The notes: generated by a model not told the origin, from the sequence alone. A stretch of DNA of 9,077 nt from Chitinophagaceae bacterium (GCA_025455665.1 JALOMC010000092.1:1-9077); one strand, 5' to 3'. Counted from the first letter of the stretch, positions 1 through 7,615 are shown. Made by a program: numbers and translations.

Positions 1-487
1 CCCCAACGGTCATGTACGGCTTGCGCCAAATGAGGTACAGGGCCCTGCCCGCCGGCGCCAGCGGAAAGCCAACGAAACTATCGGCAATAGCCGCATTCAA
101 CTCATCAGCTGGCAGCTGCCGACCTGTGGCACGGCCTATCTCGGCATTTACGGTCAGGGCATCGCCAAAATTCTGAACATCGGTCAGCAGCACCGGCACG
201 GCCGTGGCGATAGCTTCCACCTGCTCCTGGATGTTTTCCTCCTTGCTGGCAATGACCAAATCGGGGGATAGTGCCAGCACCCGCTGTGCATCTACCTGCT
301 TGGTGCCTCCCACCCGTGGCTTGGCCTGGTGCCAATGCGCCGGATGAACACAAAACTTCGTGATGCCGACTACTTCTTCTTCCAGTCCCAGATCGTACAG
401 CCATTCGGTAAGCGAGGGCACCAGCGATACAATTCGCCGGGCAGGTCCGCTCAGCGGCTGGCCGAGGTATCGAAAAGCCGCACTCAT
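1..487 (-). CDS. BtuF-like helical-backbone metal receptor / ABC-type substrate-binding protein (3' end cut by window edge)
   Basis: The first 162 residues are visible; the family is usually about 260 residues, so roughly the last 100 lie beyond the edge. After a short N-terminus comes RIVSLVPSLTEWLYDLGL (residues 18-35), the opening strand and helix typical of BtuF/FepB-type receptors. VGITKFCVHP (40-49), a VGGTKQVD segment (59-66) and LALSPDLVIASKEEN (71-85) follow. These are the usual landmarks of the N-terminal lobe, which binds cobalamin or a metal chelate. There is no signal peptide or lipobox, which is odd for a periplasmic binding protein, although leaderless homologues are, to my recollection, common in Bacteroidota. 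The ATG at 487-485 overlaps the parC stop (ATGA), so translation is probably coupled to parC. An in-frame match to this family begins only at this ATG; the TTG at 491 is in another frame. Family assignment is fairly firm; ligand and location are unknown. Confidence 0.82.
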   Translation of the reverse strand, partial: MSAAFRYLGQPLSGPARRIVSLVPSLTEWLYDLGLEEEVVGITKFCVHPAHWHQAKPRVGGTKQVDAQRVLALSPDLVIASKEENIQEQVEAIATAVPVLLTDVQNFGDALTVNAEIGRATGRQLPADELNAAIADSFVGFPLAPAGRALYLIWRKPYMTVG

Positions 488-2997
488 TCAAACAGTTCTG
501 TTTGTGTGCTGGGTGTTGCGGGTCGATCCCATTGCATCTCCACAGCCTTTTTATCCACCAGCTTGTTGCCCACTGCCTTCCAGCCCATTACATCTACCAG
601 CGTACTTACTTTCAGCTTCTGCGTTTCGGCGTTCGAGCCACGACCAATCTTCAGCAGCAACACTGGCTCCTCATCGGTGGTCACGGCTTCCAGGTAGTTG
701 CCCTCTCCTTCTTTTATAAACTTGAAATTGGTTTTCAGTGTGCTGGTTTCAATCACAAATCGTTTGATATTGAACTGCAATTTATCGGCATCGTAATACA
801 CGGCAGTAATGACTGCCTCCGGATTGAAGCGTTCTATCAGCAGCACCTTTTCAGGTTCGAAACGCTGGGTCAGCTCCTGGTCGGTTACTTCATAGCTGCC
901 GTCGGTGTACACCAGCAGTATTTTATCGTCGCCCTCAAACATGCCCAGGTAGGTACCTTTTTCATCCACATTCAAACGGCCAAATTGGTCATCGTACCAA
1001 AGGCGGCGTCCTTCCAAAGTAGAGCGGCCGGCTTCTTTAAATTTCACCGATTTCACAGGATACTTTGTCACCTGATTACCCAGGCTGCTCCTGCCCTTGA
1101 TGGCCAATTCTTCAAAGTAGAAGTCGAACTCTTTGATGCGGGCACTGCAATTGGGACTCAGTACTACTTTCACCACTTCGGCTTCGCCGTTGGGGTTCAC
1201 CGTCAGGTAGTGCACCTTGCTGCGATCGCTGCCCTTGGTCAGGTCGTATTCTTTATCGCGGGTGATGCCGCCCACCTGAAAACGCTTGGCGAAGCTGACG
1301 GTGCTGGCACCATCTACATACACCATATTGTAAGTAGTGCGGTCATCATTTTTATTGAACACCGCTACATGAATGATGTCTTTGCCGATAAAAACTTTAT
1401 CGCTGACCCGCACCACCTTCATCATACCGCGGCGGGTAATGCAAATGATATCATCCAGATCGGAACATTCGGTCACAAACTCATCTTTCTTGAGACTGGT
1501 ACCCAAAAAACCTTCGCTACGATTGACGTAAAGCTTGGTATTGGCGACCGCCACCTGCCTGGCTTGAATGGTATCAAACAACTTGATCTCTGTTTTACGC
1601 TCCTTGCCCTTGCCGTATTTGGCCACCAGATTCTCGTAGTACTTCACGGTATAGTCCGTCAGGTGGGCCAAATCAAATTCTACCTGTGCTATGTCGGCTT
1701 CTATGCTTTTGATCTGGGCATCCAGCTCATCTATGTCCAGCTTGTAAATACGGCGCACAGGCTTTTCGGTCAGCTTCACAATGTCTTCGCGGCTGATGTC
1801 TCGCTTCAGCCGCGGCTTAAACGGCGCAAACGCTTTGTCGATAGCTGCCAGTACTTTATCCCAGGTTTCGTGCTTCTTCTCCAGTTCTTTGTAAATCTTC
1901 TCTTCAAAAAAGATCTTCTCCAAAGAGGTGTAGTGCCATTTCTCGTTCAGCTCGGCCAGTTTTATCTCCAGCTCTTTACCCAACAAGCTGCGGGTATGGT
2001 TGGCACTGTATTCCAGCAGTTCACTCACGGTTACAAACCGTGGCTTTTGCTCGATGATCACGCAGGCATTTGGCGAAATAGATACTTCACAGTCGGTGAA
2101 GGCATACAGTGCATCAATGGCGATATCGGTGGAGGTGCCGGGCTGCAGTTCTACCAGTATCCGCACCTCGGCCGCTGTTACATCTGTTACCTTCTTTACC
2201 TGTATCTTCTTGGCCTCGGTAGCCTTGGTAATGCTGTCTATCAGGCTGCTTACCGTTACTCCATACGGCACATCTTTTATCACCAGGGTCTTCTTATCCT
2301 GCTCTTCTATGCGGGCACGCACCCGCACTTTGCCACCCCGCTTGCCATCATTGTAGTTGCTTACATCTATCTGGCCACCGGTTTGAAAATCGGGGTAAAG
2401 CTCAAACTTTTTACCCCGCAGATACTTGATGCTGGCATCGCAGAGCTCCAGAAAATTGTGCGGCAAAATTTTGGTACTGAGGCCCACCGCAATACCGTCG
2501 GCGCCTTGTGCCAGCAGCAGCGGAAACTTCATGGGCAGGGTAACGGGTTCCTGCTTCCGACCATCGTAGCTCAGCTGCCAGTCGGTTGTTTTCGCATTAA
2601 ATGCTACCTCCAGGGCAAACTTGCTAAGACGGGCTTCAATGTATCGGGCGGCAGCAGCATCATCGCCGGTGCGCACATCGCCCCAGTTGCCCTGCGTATC
2701 TATCAGCAGGTCTTTCTGTCCCAGGTTTACCAGCGCATCGGTGATGCTCATATCGCCATGCGGGTGGTACTGCATGCTTTGGCCCACTATGTTGGCCACT
2801 TTGTTGTAGCGGCCATCATCCATTTCTTTCATGGCGTGCAGTATGCGCCGCTGCACGGGTTTCAGGCCGTCCTCTATCGCCGGCACCGCTCGTTCCAGTA
2901 TTACGTACGATGCATAGTCCAAAAACCAATGCTGGTACAAATCGCTGACGCCGATGCTGTCGTTGCCGCTATTCTTTTCAGGATCAAATGCTGCCAT
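484..2997 (-). CDS. parC: DNA topoisomerase IV subunit A (ParC; GyrA/ParC family)
   Basis: This 837-residue protein is the DNA-cleaving and rejoining subunit of a type IIA topoisomerase. The winged-helix domain carries GLKPVQRRIL (44-53), the quinolone-determining stretch YHPHGDMSITD (77-87) and the catalytic Arg118-Tyr119 pair in AAAARYIEARL; Tyr119 would form the 5'-phosphotyrosine link. LPMKFPLLLAQGADGIAVG (154-172) matches the conserved tower-side segment. A charged, helical coiled-coil region lies around 340-480, and a beta-pinwheel-like C-terminal domain begins near 485. I find no GyrA box (QRRGGKG type), which favours ParC over GyrA, as does the nearby parE. The residue matching E. coli GyrA Ser83 is Met83, while the acidic Asp87 is kept. 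The ATG at 2997 follows the DUF1835 gene by 15 bp. The stop overlaps the start of the next gene by 4 bp. A long open frame on the opposite strand across this gene is a codon-usage shadow. Confidence 0.95.
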   Translation of the reverse strand: MAAFDPEKNSGNDSIGVSDLYQHWFLDYASYVILERAVPAIEDGLKPVQRRILHAMKEMDDGRYNKVANIVGQSMQYHPHGDMSITDALVNLGQKDLLIDTQGNWGDVRTGDDAAAARYIEARLSKFALEVAFNAKTTDWQLSYDGRKQEPVTLPMKFPLLLAQGADGIAVGLSTKILPHNFLELCDASIKYLRGKKFELYPDFQTGGQIDVSNYNDGKRGGKVRVRARIEEQDKKTLVIKDVPYGVTVSSLIDSITKATEAKKIQVKKVTDVTAAEVRILVELQPGTSTDIAIDALYAFTDCEVSISPNACVIIEQKPRFVTVSELLEYSANHTRSLLGKELEIKLAELNEKWHYTSLEKIFFEEKIYKELEKKHETWDKVLAAIDKAFAPFKPRLKRDISREDIVKLTEKPVRRIYKLDIDELDAQIKSIEADIAQVEFDLAHLTDYTVKYYENLVAKYGKGKERKTEIKLFDTIQARQVAVANTKLYVNRSEGFLGTSLKKDEFVTECSDLDDIICITRRGMMKVVRVSDKVFIGKDIIHVAVFNKNDDRTTYNMVYVDGASTVSFAKRFQVGGITRDKEYDLTKGSDRSKVHYLTVNPNGEAEVVKVVLSPNCSARIKEFDFYFEELAIKGRSSLGNQVTKYPVKSVKFKEAGRSTLEGRRLWYDDQFGRLNVDEKGTYLGMFEGDDKILLVYTDGSYEVTDQELTQRFEPEKVLLIERFNPEAVITAVYYDADKLQFNIKRFVIETSTLKTNFKFIKEGEGNYLEAVTTDEEPVLLLKIGRGSNAETQKLKVSTLVDVMGWKAVGNKLVDKKAVEMQWDRPATPSTQTELFE

Positions 2998-3012
2998 GGT
3001 TCACACTCACTC

Positions 3013-3876
3013 TTAAGATGGTTCTTCAGTTTCTTGTTCTGCCTTTTTGCGTAGCGAAGGCATCGACGGGTTGCGAACGTCGAAGTCGCGGGTGGTTTTG
3101 GTAAGGTCACCGCGGGTTTCCCATCCATTCGCCTCAACTAAGGCTTTTAGCCGCCAGGTCAAAAACACATCGCCTGTCTTCGTCTTCTCTTTATTCAAAA
3201 ATTGGCCGATGACTTTTTGTGCCTTGCTAAAATCGCCGGTCACATATTTGCTCAGTGCTTTGTCATAAAAGTCTTCGGCAGCGCCGCTCAGTTTTTTGCC
3301 GCCTTCCAGCACTCGTACCATTTGGCCTTCGGCTACCAGTCGCTTCCATTCATCGCCGTCTACCTCAAACTCGCTGGGTGTTACCGGTCGGGCCAGCTTA
3401 CGGGCCTTCAAAAATTCTTTGGCGGGTATTTCGCTCAACCACTGCGGATAGAAAATGGCACCTTTTTCGTTCAGGAAAGGAAGATTGTTGAGGTACAAAA
3501 TGAACACCCGGCCCTGGTAAGCTTGCAATTGGCCAATGAGCCAATAGTAGCCACTCACATCGTGCTGGTTTTGTGCCGCCCATATCCACAGCACTTCGTC
3601 GGGCTGTTCATCCAACATTTTCTTCAACTGGTGCACCGTCATTTTATCATCTACCATGGCCAGCGTATCATCTACCGGATAGTCGCCACTTGTTTCCAAC
3701 AGCAGCTTCCACCAATGGCGGCGGGCCTGCCAGCCTTCGGCATCTTGCATGTCGGCCAGGGGCCCCACGGCATAATCATCTCGTATCAGTCGTATCTCGC
3801 CGGCCATGCTATCGTCCAGCGCTATGGCGGCTTGCAGCACAGTCACATCTGCTTCGTTAAACACCAGGTGCATCAT
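3013..3876 (-). CDS. DUF1835 and DUF3658 domain-containing protein
   Basis: The 287-residue product has two recognisable domains of unknown function. The N-terminal part (about 3-130) opens with HLVFNEADVTVLQAAI, then IRLIRDDYAVGPL (28-40), which is the DUF1835 signature. Residues about 175-268 fit DUF3658, with VTGDFSKAQKVIGQFL (212-227), GDVFLTWRLKALVE (235-248) and RGDLTKTTRDFDVR (255-268). A charged tail ends the protein. There is no signal peptide or membrane segment, so it is probably cytoplasmic. The start is ATGATG; the first codon was chosen, but the second (3873) is equally possible. The gene lies 23 bp after the methyltransferase and 15 bp before parC, so it is probably cotranscribed with topoisomerase IV. 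Residues such as Asn7, Asp10 and the DD at 33-34 are candidate functional positions by conservation as I recall it. Its molecular role is unknown. Confidence 0.88.
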   Translation of the reverse strand: MMHLVFNEADVTVLQAAIALDDSMAGEIRLIRDDYAVGPLADMQDAEGWQARRHWWKLLLETSGDYPVDDTLAMVDDKMTVHQLKKMLDEQPDEVLWIWAAQNQHDVSGYYWLIGQLQAYQGRVFILYLNNLPFLNEKGAIFYPQWLSEIPAKEFLKARKLARPVTPSEFEVDGDEWKRLVAEGQMVRVLEGGKKLSGAAEDFYDKALSKYVTGDFSKAQKVIGQFLNKEKTKTGDVFLTWRLKALVEANGWETRGDLTKTTRDFDVRNPSMPSLRKKAEQETEEPS

Positions 3877-3899
3877 AGCTTACGCTTCAGTTTAAGTGG

Positions 3900-4682
3900 T
3901 CAGTCGGCAGCTACCAGGTAGTAGCTGCAGGTGGTAAAAAAATTTCTTACAAAAGGAATGGCATTCACCAGTGACCATTGCCGGCGGGGCTTCCAGCCAA
4001 ATTTGTATTGGTACACCGGATTGACCAGCCAGTGCGTGGCCGCCCGGGTGCGATAGCCACACTGCCGCAAAATGCGTTCGAACCGTTCGATGGAAATACC
4101 CGTTTGCTTGATTTCTACCATTTCATCGGTTTGGTGTCCATTTGCTTTGAGCAACCACTTGAACATGGGCATGGGTAGCAAGTGCCAATAAGGCGTTTTA
4201 CCCAGCCAATCATTCAGCACCTGCTGATGCCCGCCATAGGGCATGTACCACGGTGGAAAAGCAAAAAAGATCACACCACCAGGCTTCAGGAAGGTTTTCA
4301 TCCAGGCCATCAGCTTCGGCTGGTCGTGTATGTGCTCAATCACATCTTTCAGCACAATGACATCGAACAAAGTGCCGAGGTCACGCTGTGGATCCACGTC
4401 GTAAATATTGCTATCGATGAGGCGTACAGAGCCGGCCTGTAGTTCGGGCTGCAGCCATTGCTGCGCCTTTTCAATCCACAACGGATACATCTCAACCCCC
4501 ACGCACTGTACACCCCGCTCTGCAAAGGCCCGCAACAACGAGCCCTGTCCGCTGCCAATCTCCAGCATCTGCATACCTGGTTGCAGTGGCTTCACCGTTT
4601 CAATAAACGGTATCACAGCGGCCCGGGCATTGTCGAGCTGCAGATTGAAATAGCGTTCGTAGTCGGTATGAAACTCCAGCAT
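3900..4682 (-). CDS. Class I SAM-dependent methyltransferase, substrate unknown
   Basis: This 260-residue protein has the Rossmann-fold methyltransferase motifs in order. Motif I is LEIGSGQGSLL (40-50), the SAM-binding glycine loop. Post-I is CVGVEMYPLWIEKA (60-73), where Glu64 would hold the ribose hydroxyls. Motif II/IV is FDVIVLKDVIEHIHD (106-120), and LKPGGVIFFAFPPW (132-145) is the post-II strand. The FPPWYMPYGGHQQ segment and the aromatic, basic C-terminal third (about 145-250) probably form the substrate lid. This resembles the broad Methyltransf_11/23 groups that modify lipids, quinones, sugars or other small molecules. No nucleic-acid methylase motif such as NPPY or DPPY is present, so it is unlikely to be a DNA methylase. 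The ATG lies 5 bp after the parE stop, and the stop is 23 bp before the DUF1835 gene, so it sits inside the topoisomerase IV operon. The function there is unknown. Confidence 0.88.
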   Translation of the reverse strand: MLEFHTDYERYFNLQLDNARAAVIPFIETVKPLQPGMQMLEIGSGQGSLLRAFAERGVQCVGVEMYPLWIEKAQQWLQPELQAGSVRLIDSNIYDVDPQRDLGTLFDVIVLKDVIEHIHDQPKLMAWMKTFLKPGGVIFFAFPPWYMPYGGHQQVLNDWLGKTPYWHLLPMPMFKWLLKANGHQTDEMVEIKQTGISIERFERILRQCGYRTRAATHWLVNPVYQYKFGWKPRRQWSLVNAIPFVRNFFTTCSYYLVAAD

Positions 4683-4687
4683 AGTTT

Positions 4688-6583
4688 CTAAACGGTTTCC
4701 TCTACCAGATCCAATTCCATGCGCAGGTTGCCAATGATGAACTCCTGTCGCTGCATGGTATTTTTTCCCATGTAGTATTCCAGCAACTGCTGAATATGAT
4801 CGCCCTGCTCCAGTAGCACCGGCTGCAGGCGTATATCGGGCCCTATAAACTGGCCGAACTCATCCGGCGAAATTTCGCCCAGCCCTTTGAAACGGGTGAT
4901 CTCCGGATTTTTACCCAGTTTGGCCATTGCCGCCTGCTTTTCTTTTTCGTCGTAGCAGTAAATGGTCTGTTGCTTATTGCGCACCCGGAAGAGCGGTGTT
5001 TCCAGAATGTACAAATGACCCCGCTTCACCAGATCGGGAAAAAACTGCAGGAAGAAGGTCATCATGAGCAGGCGAATGTGCATACCATCTACATCGGCAT
5101 CGGTGGCCAAAATGATACGCTGGTAGCGCAGCCCATCCAGGCCATCTTCAATGTTCAGCGCATGTTGCAGCAGGTTGAATTCCTCGTTTTCGTACACCAC
5201 TTTTTTAGTAAGACCAAAACAGTTGAGCGGCTTTCCCCGCAAACTGAACACCGCCTGCGTATCTACATCACGGGCTTTGGTGATGCTGCCGCTGGCACTA
5301 TCGCCTTCGGTAATGAACAAGGTGGTAGCCATGCGCTTTTCTTCAAATACATCCTTGCCTTTGGCCGGCGCTGTATCGTTGAAGTGAACGTTGCAATCAC
5401 GCAGCTTCTTATTGTTCAGCGCCGCTTTTTTAGCCCGCTCGTTGGCTATTTTTTTTATGCCCTGCAGTTCTTTCCGCTCCCGTTCGCTCTGCTCAATCCG
5501 CTTCTTCATGGCCTCGGCCACAGGCTGATTCTTGTGCAGAAAGTTGTCGAGTTCCTTGGCCAGAAAATCGCCGATAAAATTCTTCATGCTGGGGCCGCCT
5601 TCGTACACATTCTGGCTACCCAGTTTGGTCTTGGTCTGGCTTTCAAACACCGGCTCCTGCACCCGTACACTCACGGCGGCTACCAGCGATGTGCGGATGT
5701 CGGCCGCGTCGTAATCTTTTTTAAAATGGTCGCGGATGGTTTTTACAAACGCTTCGCGGAAAGCCTGCTGGTGCGTACCACCCAGCGGTGTGTACTGGCC
5801 ATTTACAAACGAGTACAGGTCTTCGCCATAGTCATTGTTGTGGCTCAGGGATACTTCAATGTCTTCGCCTTTCAGGTGAATGATGGGATAACGCAGTTCA
5901 TCTTCATTGGCTTTGCGCTTCAGCAAATCGAGCAAGCCGTTTTTGCTGACGTATCGCTTGCCATTGAAATTGATAACCAAACCGGCATTCAGGTAGCAGT
6001 AGTTCCAGAGCTGCTCCTCTATAAAATCGGTTTTGTACTTAAACTGCTTGAAAACCGAATCATCGGGAATGAATACCACCTCGGTACCATTCGATTCACT
6101 GGTTTTTTCTTCTTTCGATTCCTTCAGCAAACGGCCTTTCTCAAATTCGGCAGTTTTCATTTTGCCGTCGCGGTAGGCCGTCACTTTAAAAAACTGGCTC
6201 AGGGCATTGACCGCTTTGGTACCCACACCGTTCAGCCCCACACTTTTCTGAAATGCCTTGCTATCGTATTTGGCACCGGTGTTTATTTTACTCACCACAT
6301 CTACCAGCTTGCCCAGCGGTATACCGCGGCCATAGTCGCGGATGGTTACGGCACCTTCTTTCGACAGCTCGATATCGATGTGCTTGCCGTAGCCCATGGT
6401 GTGTTCATCTATACAGTTGTCCACCACCTCTTTCAGCAGCACATAAATACCATCGTCGGGGGCGGTACCATCGCCCAACTTACCGATGTACATACCCGGG
6501 CGCAAACGGATGTGCTCACGCCACTCGAGGGTTTTAATACTGTCTTCGTTGTAATCGAAAAGGTCCTTTTTCTCCTCCGCCAT
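4688..6583 (-). CDS. parE: DNA topoisomerase IV subunit B (ParE; GyrB/ParE family)
   Basis: This 631-residue protein is the ATPase subunit of topoisomerase IV. The GHKL ATPase domain has LRPGMYIG (27-34), KEVVDNCIDEH (51-61, with Glu52 as likely catalytic base and Asn56 for Mg), RDYGRGIP (82-89, Asp83) and the ATP lid GLNGVGTKAVNALS (116-129). The transducer domain includes SFVNGQYTPLGGTHQQAF (258-275). The Toprim domain has ITEGDSASG (424-432, Glu427), TDADVDG (494-500, Asp495, Asp497 and Asp499 for metal) and RFKGLGEISPDEF (564-576). The length matches ParE and lacks the Toprim insertion of many proteobacterial GyrB proteins. The frame stays open up to a TTG at 6640, but family similarity begins at MAEEKKDLFDYNEDSIKTLEW, so I chose the ATG at 6583. 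The methyltransferase gene starts 5 bp downstream, and parC is two genes further on. Confidence 0.96.
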   Translation of the reverse strand: MAEEKKDLFDYNEDSIKTLEWREHIRLRPGMYIGKLGDGTAPDDGIYVLLKEVVDNCIDEHTMGYGKHIDIELSKEGAVTIRDYGRGIPLGKLVDVVSKINTGAKYDSKAFQKSVGLNGVGTKAVNALSQFFKVTAYRDGKMKTAEFEKGRLLKESKEEKTSESNGTEVVFIPDDSVFKQFKYKTDFIEEQLWNYCYLNAGLVINFNGKRYVSKNGLLDLLKRKANEDELRYPIIHLKGEDIEVSLSHNNDYGEDLYSFVNGQYTPLGGTHQQAFREAFVKTIRDHFKKDYDAADIRTSLVAAVSVRVQEPVFESQTKTKLGSQNVYEGGPSMKNFIGDFLAKELDNFLHKNQPVAEAMKKRIEQSERERKELQGIKKIANERAKKAALNNKKLRDCNVHFNDTAPAKGKDVFEEKRMATTLFITEGDSASGSITKARDVDTQAVFSLRGKPLNCFGLTKKVVYENEEFNLLQHALNIEDGLDGLRYQRIILATDADVDGMHIRLLMMTFFLQFFPDLVKRGHLYILETPLFRVRNKQQTIYCYDEKEKQAAMAKLGKNPEITRFKGLGEISPDEFGQFIGPDIRLQPVLLEQGDHIQQLLEYYMGKNTMQRQEFIIGNLRMELDLVEETV

Positions 6584-6611
6584 ATCCTGAATAGATTCCT
6601 TTAGCAAACGG

Positions 6612-6628
6612 GCAAGCCAACGGCCTGC
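6612..6628 (-). promoter_or_regulatory. Small hairpin in the probable parE 5' leader
   Basis: On the minus strand GCAGGCC (6628-6622) pairs with GGCTTGC (6618-6612) around a 3-nt loop: seven pairs including one G-U. It lies between the possible -7 element and the parE start, and ends 28 bp before the ATG. No U tract follows. It could be leader structure affecting expression, or chance. Confidence 0.3.
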
Positions 6629-6637
6629 GAAAGCGAA

Positions 6638-6645
6638 CAAAAATA
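6638..6645 (-). promoter_or_regulatory. Possible Bacteroidota -7 element upstream of parE
   Basis: On the minus strand this reads TATTTTTG, matching the TAnnTTTG -7 consensus of the Bacteroidota primary sigma factor. It would give a leader of about 45-50 nt before the parE ATG at 6583. No TTG/TTTG -33 element is seen at the usual spacing, so the call is weak. Confidence 0.3.
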
Positions 6646-6729
6646 GCCGCTTGTAGCCCCCTTGGCCTGCCGCATTTATTCACAACTGGTGAGGGAAATA
6701 GCGCCGCCGGTGGACAATTTTCCACTAAT

Positions 6730-7461
6730 TCACACCGGCTCGGCATACAGGCTGCGCACTACCACGCTGGCAGTCATGCAGCCAAAAATGGCGGGCATGT
6801 AGCTGATCGTGCCAATGATACTTTTTTTAGGGTAGGCCTTTTCCGTCACAATGATCTTTTCCTGGTCGGCCTCTTCGGGGCTGAAGACCACCGTAAGGCC
6901 CTTGCGCACCCCCAACTTGTGGAGGCGCTTGCGTACGTAGCGGGCCAGGTTGCACTGGTGGGTTTTGCTGATGTCGGTTATGGTGACCTGGGTAGGATCG
7001 ACCTTGCCGCCGGCGCCCAGCGAGCTGACGACCGGAATGCCCAGATCAATGCAGCTTTTGATAAAAAACACTTTCGGACTCAGGGTATCTATACAATCCA
7101 CTGCATAATCGAAGCTGGCGCTGCTGAGCACTTCGCGGGTGCGTTCCTCTTTCAGGTACTCGGGCAGCACAGTCAGCTGCAGCTGGGGGTTGATGTCGAG
7201 CAGGCGCCGGGCCATCACCTCGGCTTTGGGCTGCCCGGCGGTAGAGTGCAGCGCCGGAATCTGGCGGTTGCAATTGCTAAGGTCCACCGTGTCGGCATCT
7301 ACAATGGTCATTTTGCCCACGCCGGCCCGGGCTATCATTTCGGCGCAAATGCCGCCTACGCCCCCCAGCCCTACTACCAGCACGTGTTTGCTCATCAGGC
7401 GTTCTACCTTCTCATCATCCAGCAGCAGCTGGGTGCGGCTCATCCAGTACGGAATGCTCAT
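6730..7461 (-). CDS. tcdA: tRNA threonylcarbamoyladenosine dehydratase (TcdA/CsdL; ThiF/E1-like family)
   Basis: The 243-residue protein matches TcdA, which uses ATP to cyclise t6A at position 37 of ANN-decoding tRNAs to ct6A. Visible motifs are the nucleotide-binding loop VVGLGGVGG (29-37), the acidic strand end IVDADTVDLSNCNRQ (53-67, with Arg66-Gln67), HSTAGQPKAEVM (72-83, Lys79) and DCIDTLSPK (122-130, adenylation-site Asp). LGAGGKVDPTQVTITDISKT (148-167) is close to the E. coli GGAGGQIDPTQ segment and distinguishes TcdA from ThiF, MoeB and HesA. No CXXC zinc pairs are seen, as expected for this subgroup. The hydrophobic C-terminus (about 215-236) fits the membrane-associated tail reported for the family. 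The ATG at 7461 directly follows short TTCAGA-type repeats. The gene is separated by 154 bp from ctlX and 146 bp from parE, so it may be a separate transcription unit. Confidence 0.9.
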   Translation of the reverse strand: MSIPYWMSRTQLLLDDEKVERLMSKHVLVVGLGGVGGICAEMIARAGVGKMTIVDADTVDLSNCNRQIPALHSTAGQPKAEVMARRLLDINPQLQLTVLPEYLKEERTREVLSSASFDYAVDCIDTLSPKVFFIKSCIDLGIPVVSSLGAGGKVDPTQVTITDISKTHQCNLARYVRKRLHKLGVRKGLTVVFSPEEADQEKIIVTEKAYPKKSIIGTISYMPAIFGCMTASVVVRSLYAEPV

Positions 7462-7466
7462 AGCAG

Positions 7467-7490
7467 TTTCAGTTCAGATTCAGATTCAGA
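7467..7490. repeat. Short tandem TTCAGA repeat just upstream of tcdA start
   Basis: Three perfect TTCAGA units (7473-7490) are preceded by a related TTTCAG (7467-7472). On the minus strand they read TCTGAA repeats ending a few bases before the tcdA ATG at 7461, so they lie in the probable 5' leader. Confidence 0.7.
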
Positions 7491-7553
7491 TTTGAGGATG
7501 GAAACCCGGGGCCAACAGCTGCGAAGAAACGAAGCAAGTGCCGGCGCCCGTGA

Positions 7554-7583
7554 CCGCAAAAATCCGATCCCAAATTTCTGCGG
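7554..7583 (-). terminator. 30-nt RNA hairpin between ctlX and tcdA (terminator-like, no U tract)
   Basis: Read on the minus strand, the first 13 bases (CCGCAGAAATTTG) pair with the last 13 (CGGATTTTTGCGG) around a GGAT loop: 13 pairs, of which 3 are G-U wobbles. The wobbles pair only in a minus-strand transcript; on the plus strand they become A-C mismatches. This suggests selection for RNA structure in the ctlX-tcdA direction. No run of U follows, so it is not a classic intrinsic terminator. It may protect the ctlX mRNA 3' end or weaken read-through. Confidence 0.45.
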
Positions 7584-7615
7584 CGTCGCCAGGTTTGATC
7601 GATCACTGCATGTTA

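Noticed and set aside
105..491. Minus-strand open frame starting TTG at 491
   Set aside because: It is rich in Arg, Cys and Gly and has no family match. The frame starting at the ATG at 487 encodes a clear BtuF-like protein over the same DNA.
502..3054. 850-codon open frame on the plus strand, opposite the whole of parC
   Set aside because: Its translation has no recognisable domain and is rich in Gln, His, Phe and Ile as expected from the complement of real codons. parC is unambiguous on the other strand. It reflects avoidance of certain codons, not a second gene.
4970..6604. 544-codon open frame on the plus strand, opposite parE
   Set aside because: Same explanation: a long antisense shadow of a strongly biased gene, with no family signature and no start context.
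6584..6640. 19-codon N-terminal extension of ParE from a TTG at 6640
   Set aside because: The extension has no similarity to ParE, overlaps the possible -7 element and hairpin, and the family N-terminus starts at the ATG at 6583.
6710..6725. GTGGA-N6-TCCAC dyad after tcdA as an intrinsic terminator
   Set aside because: The stem is only 5 bp and is followed by a GC-rich stretch, not a U tract, on the transcribed strand.
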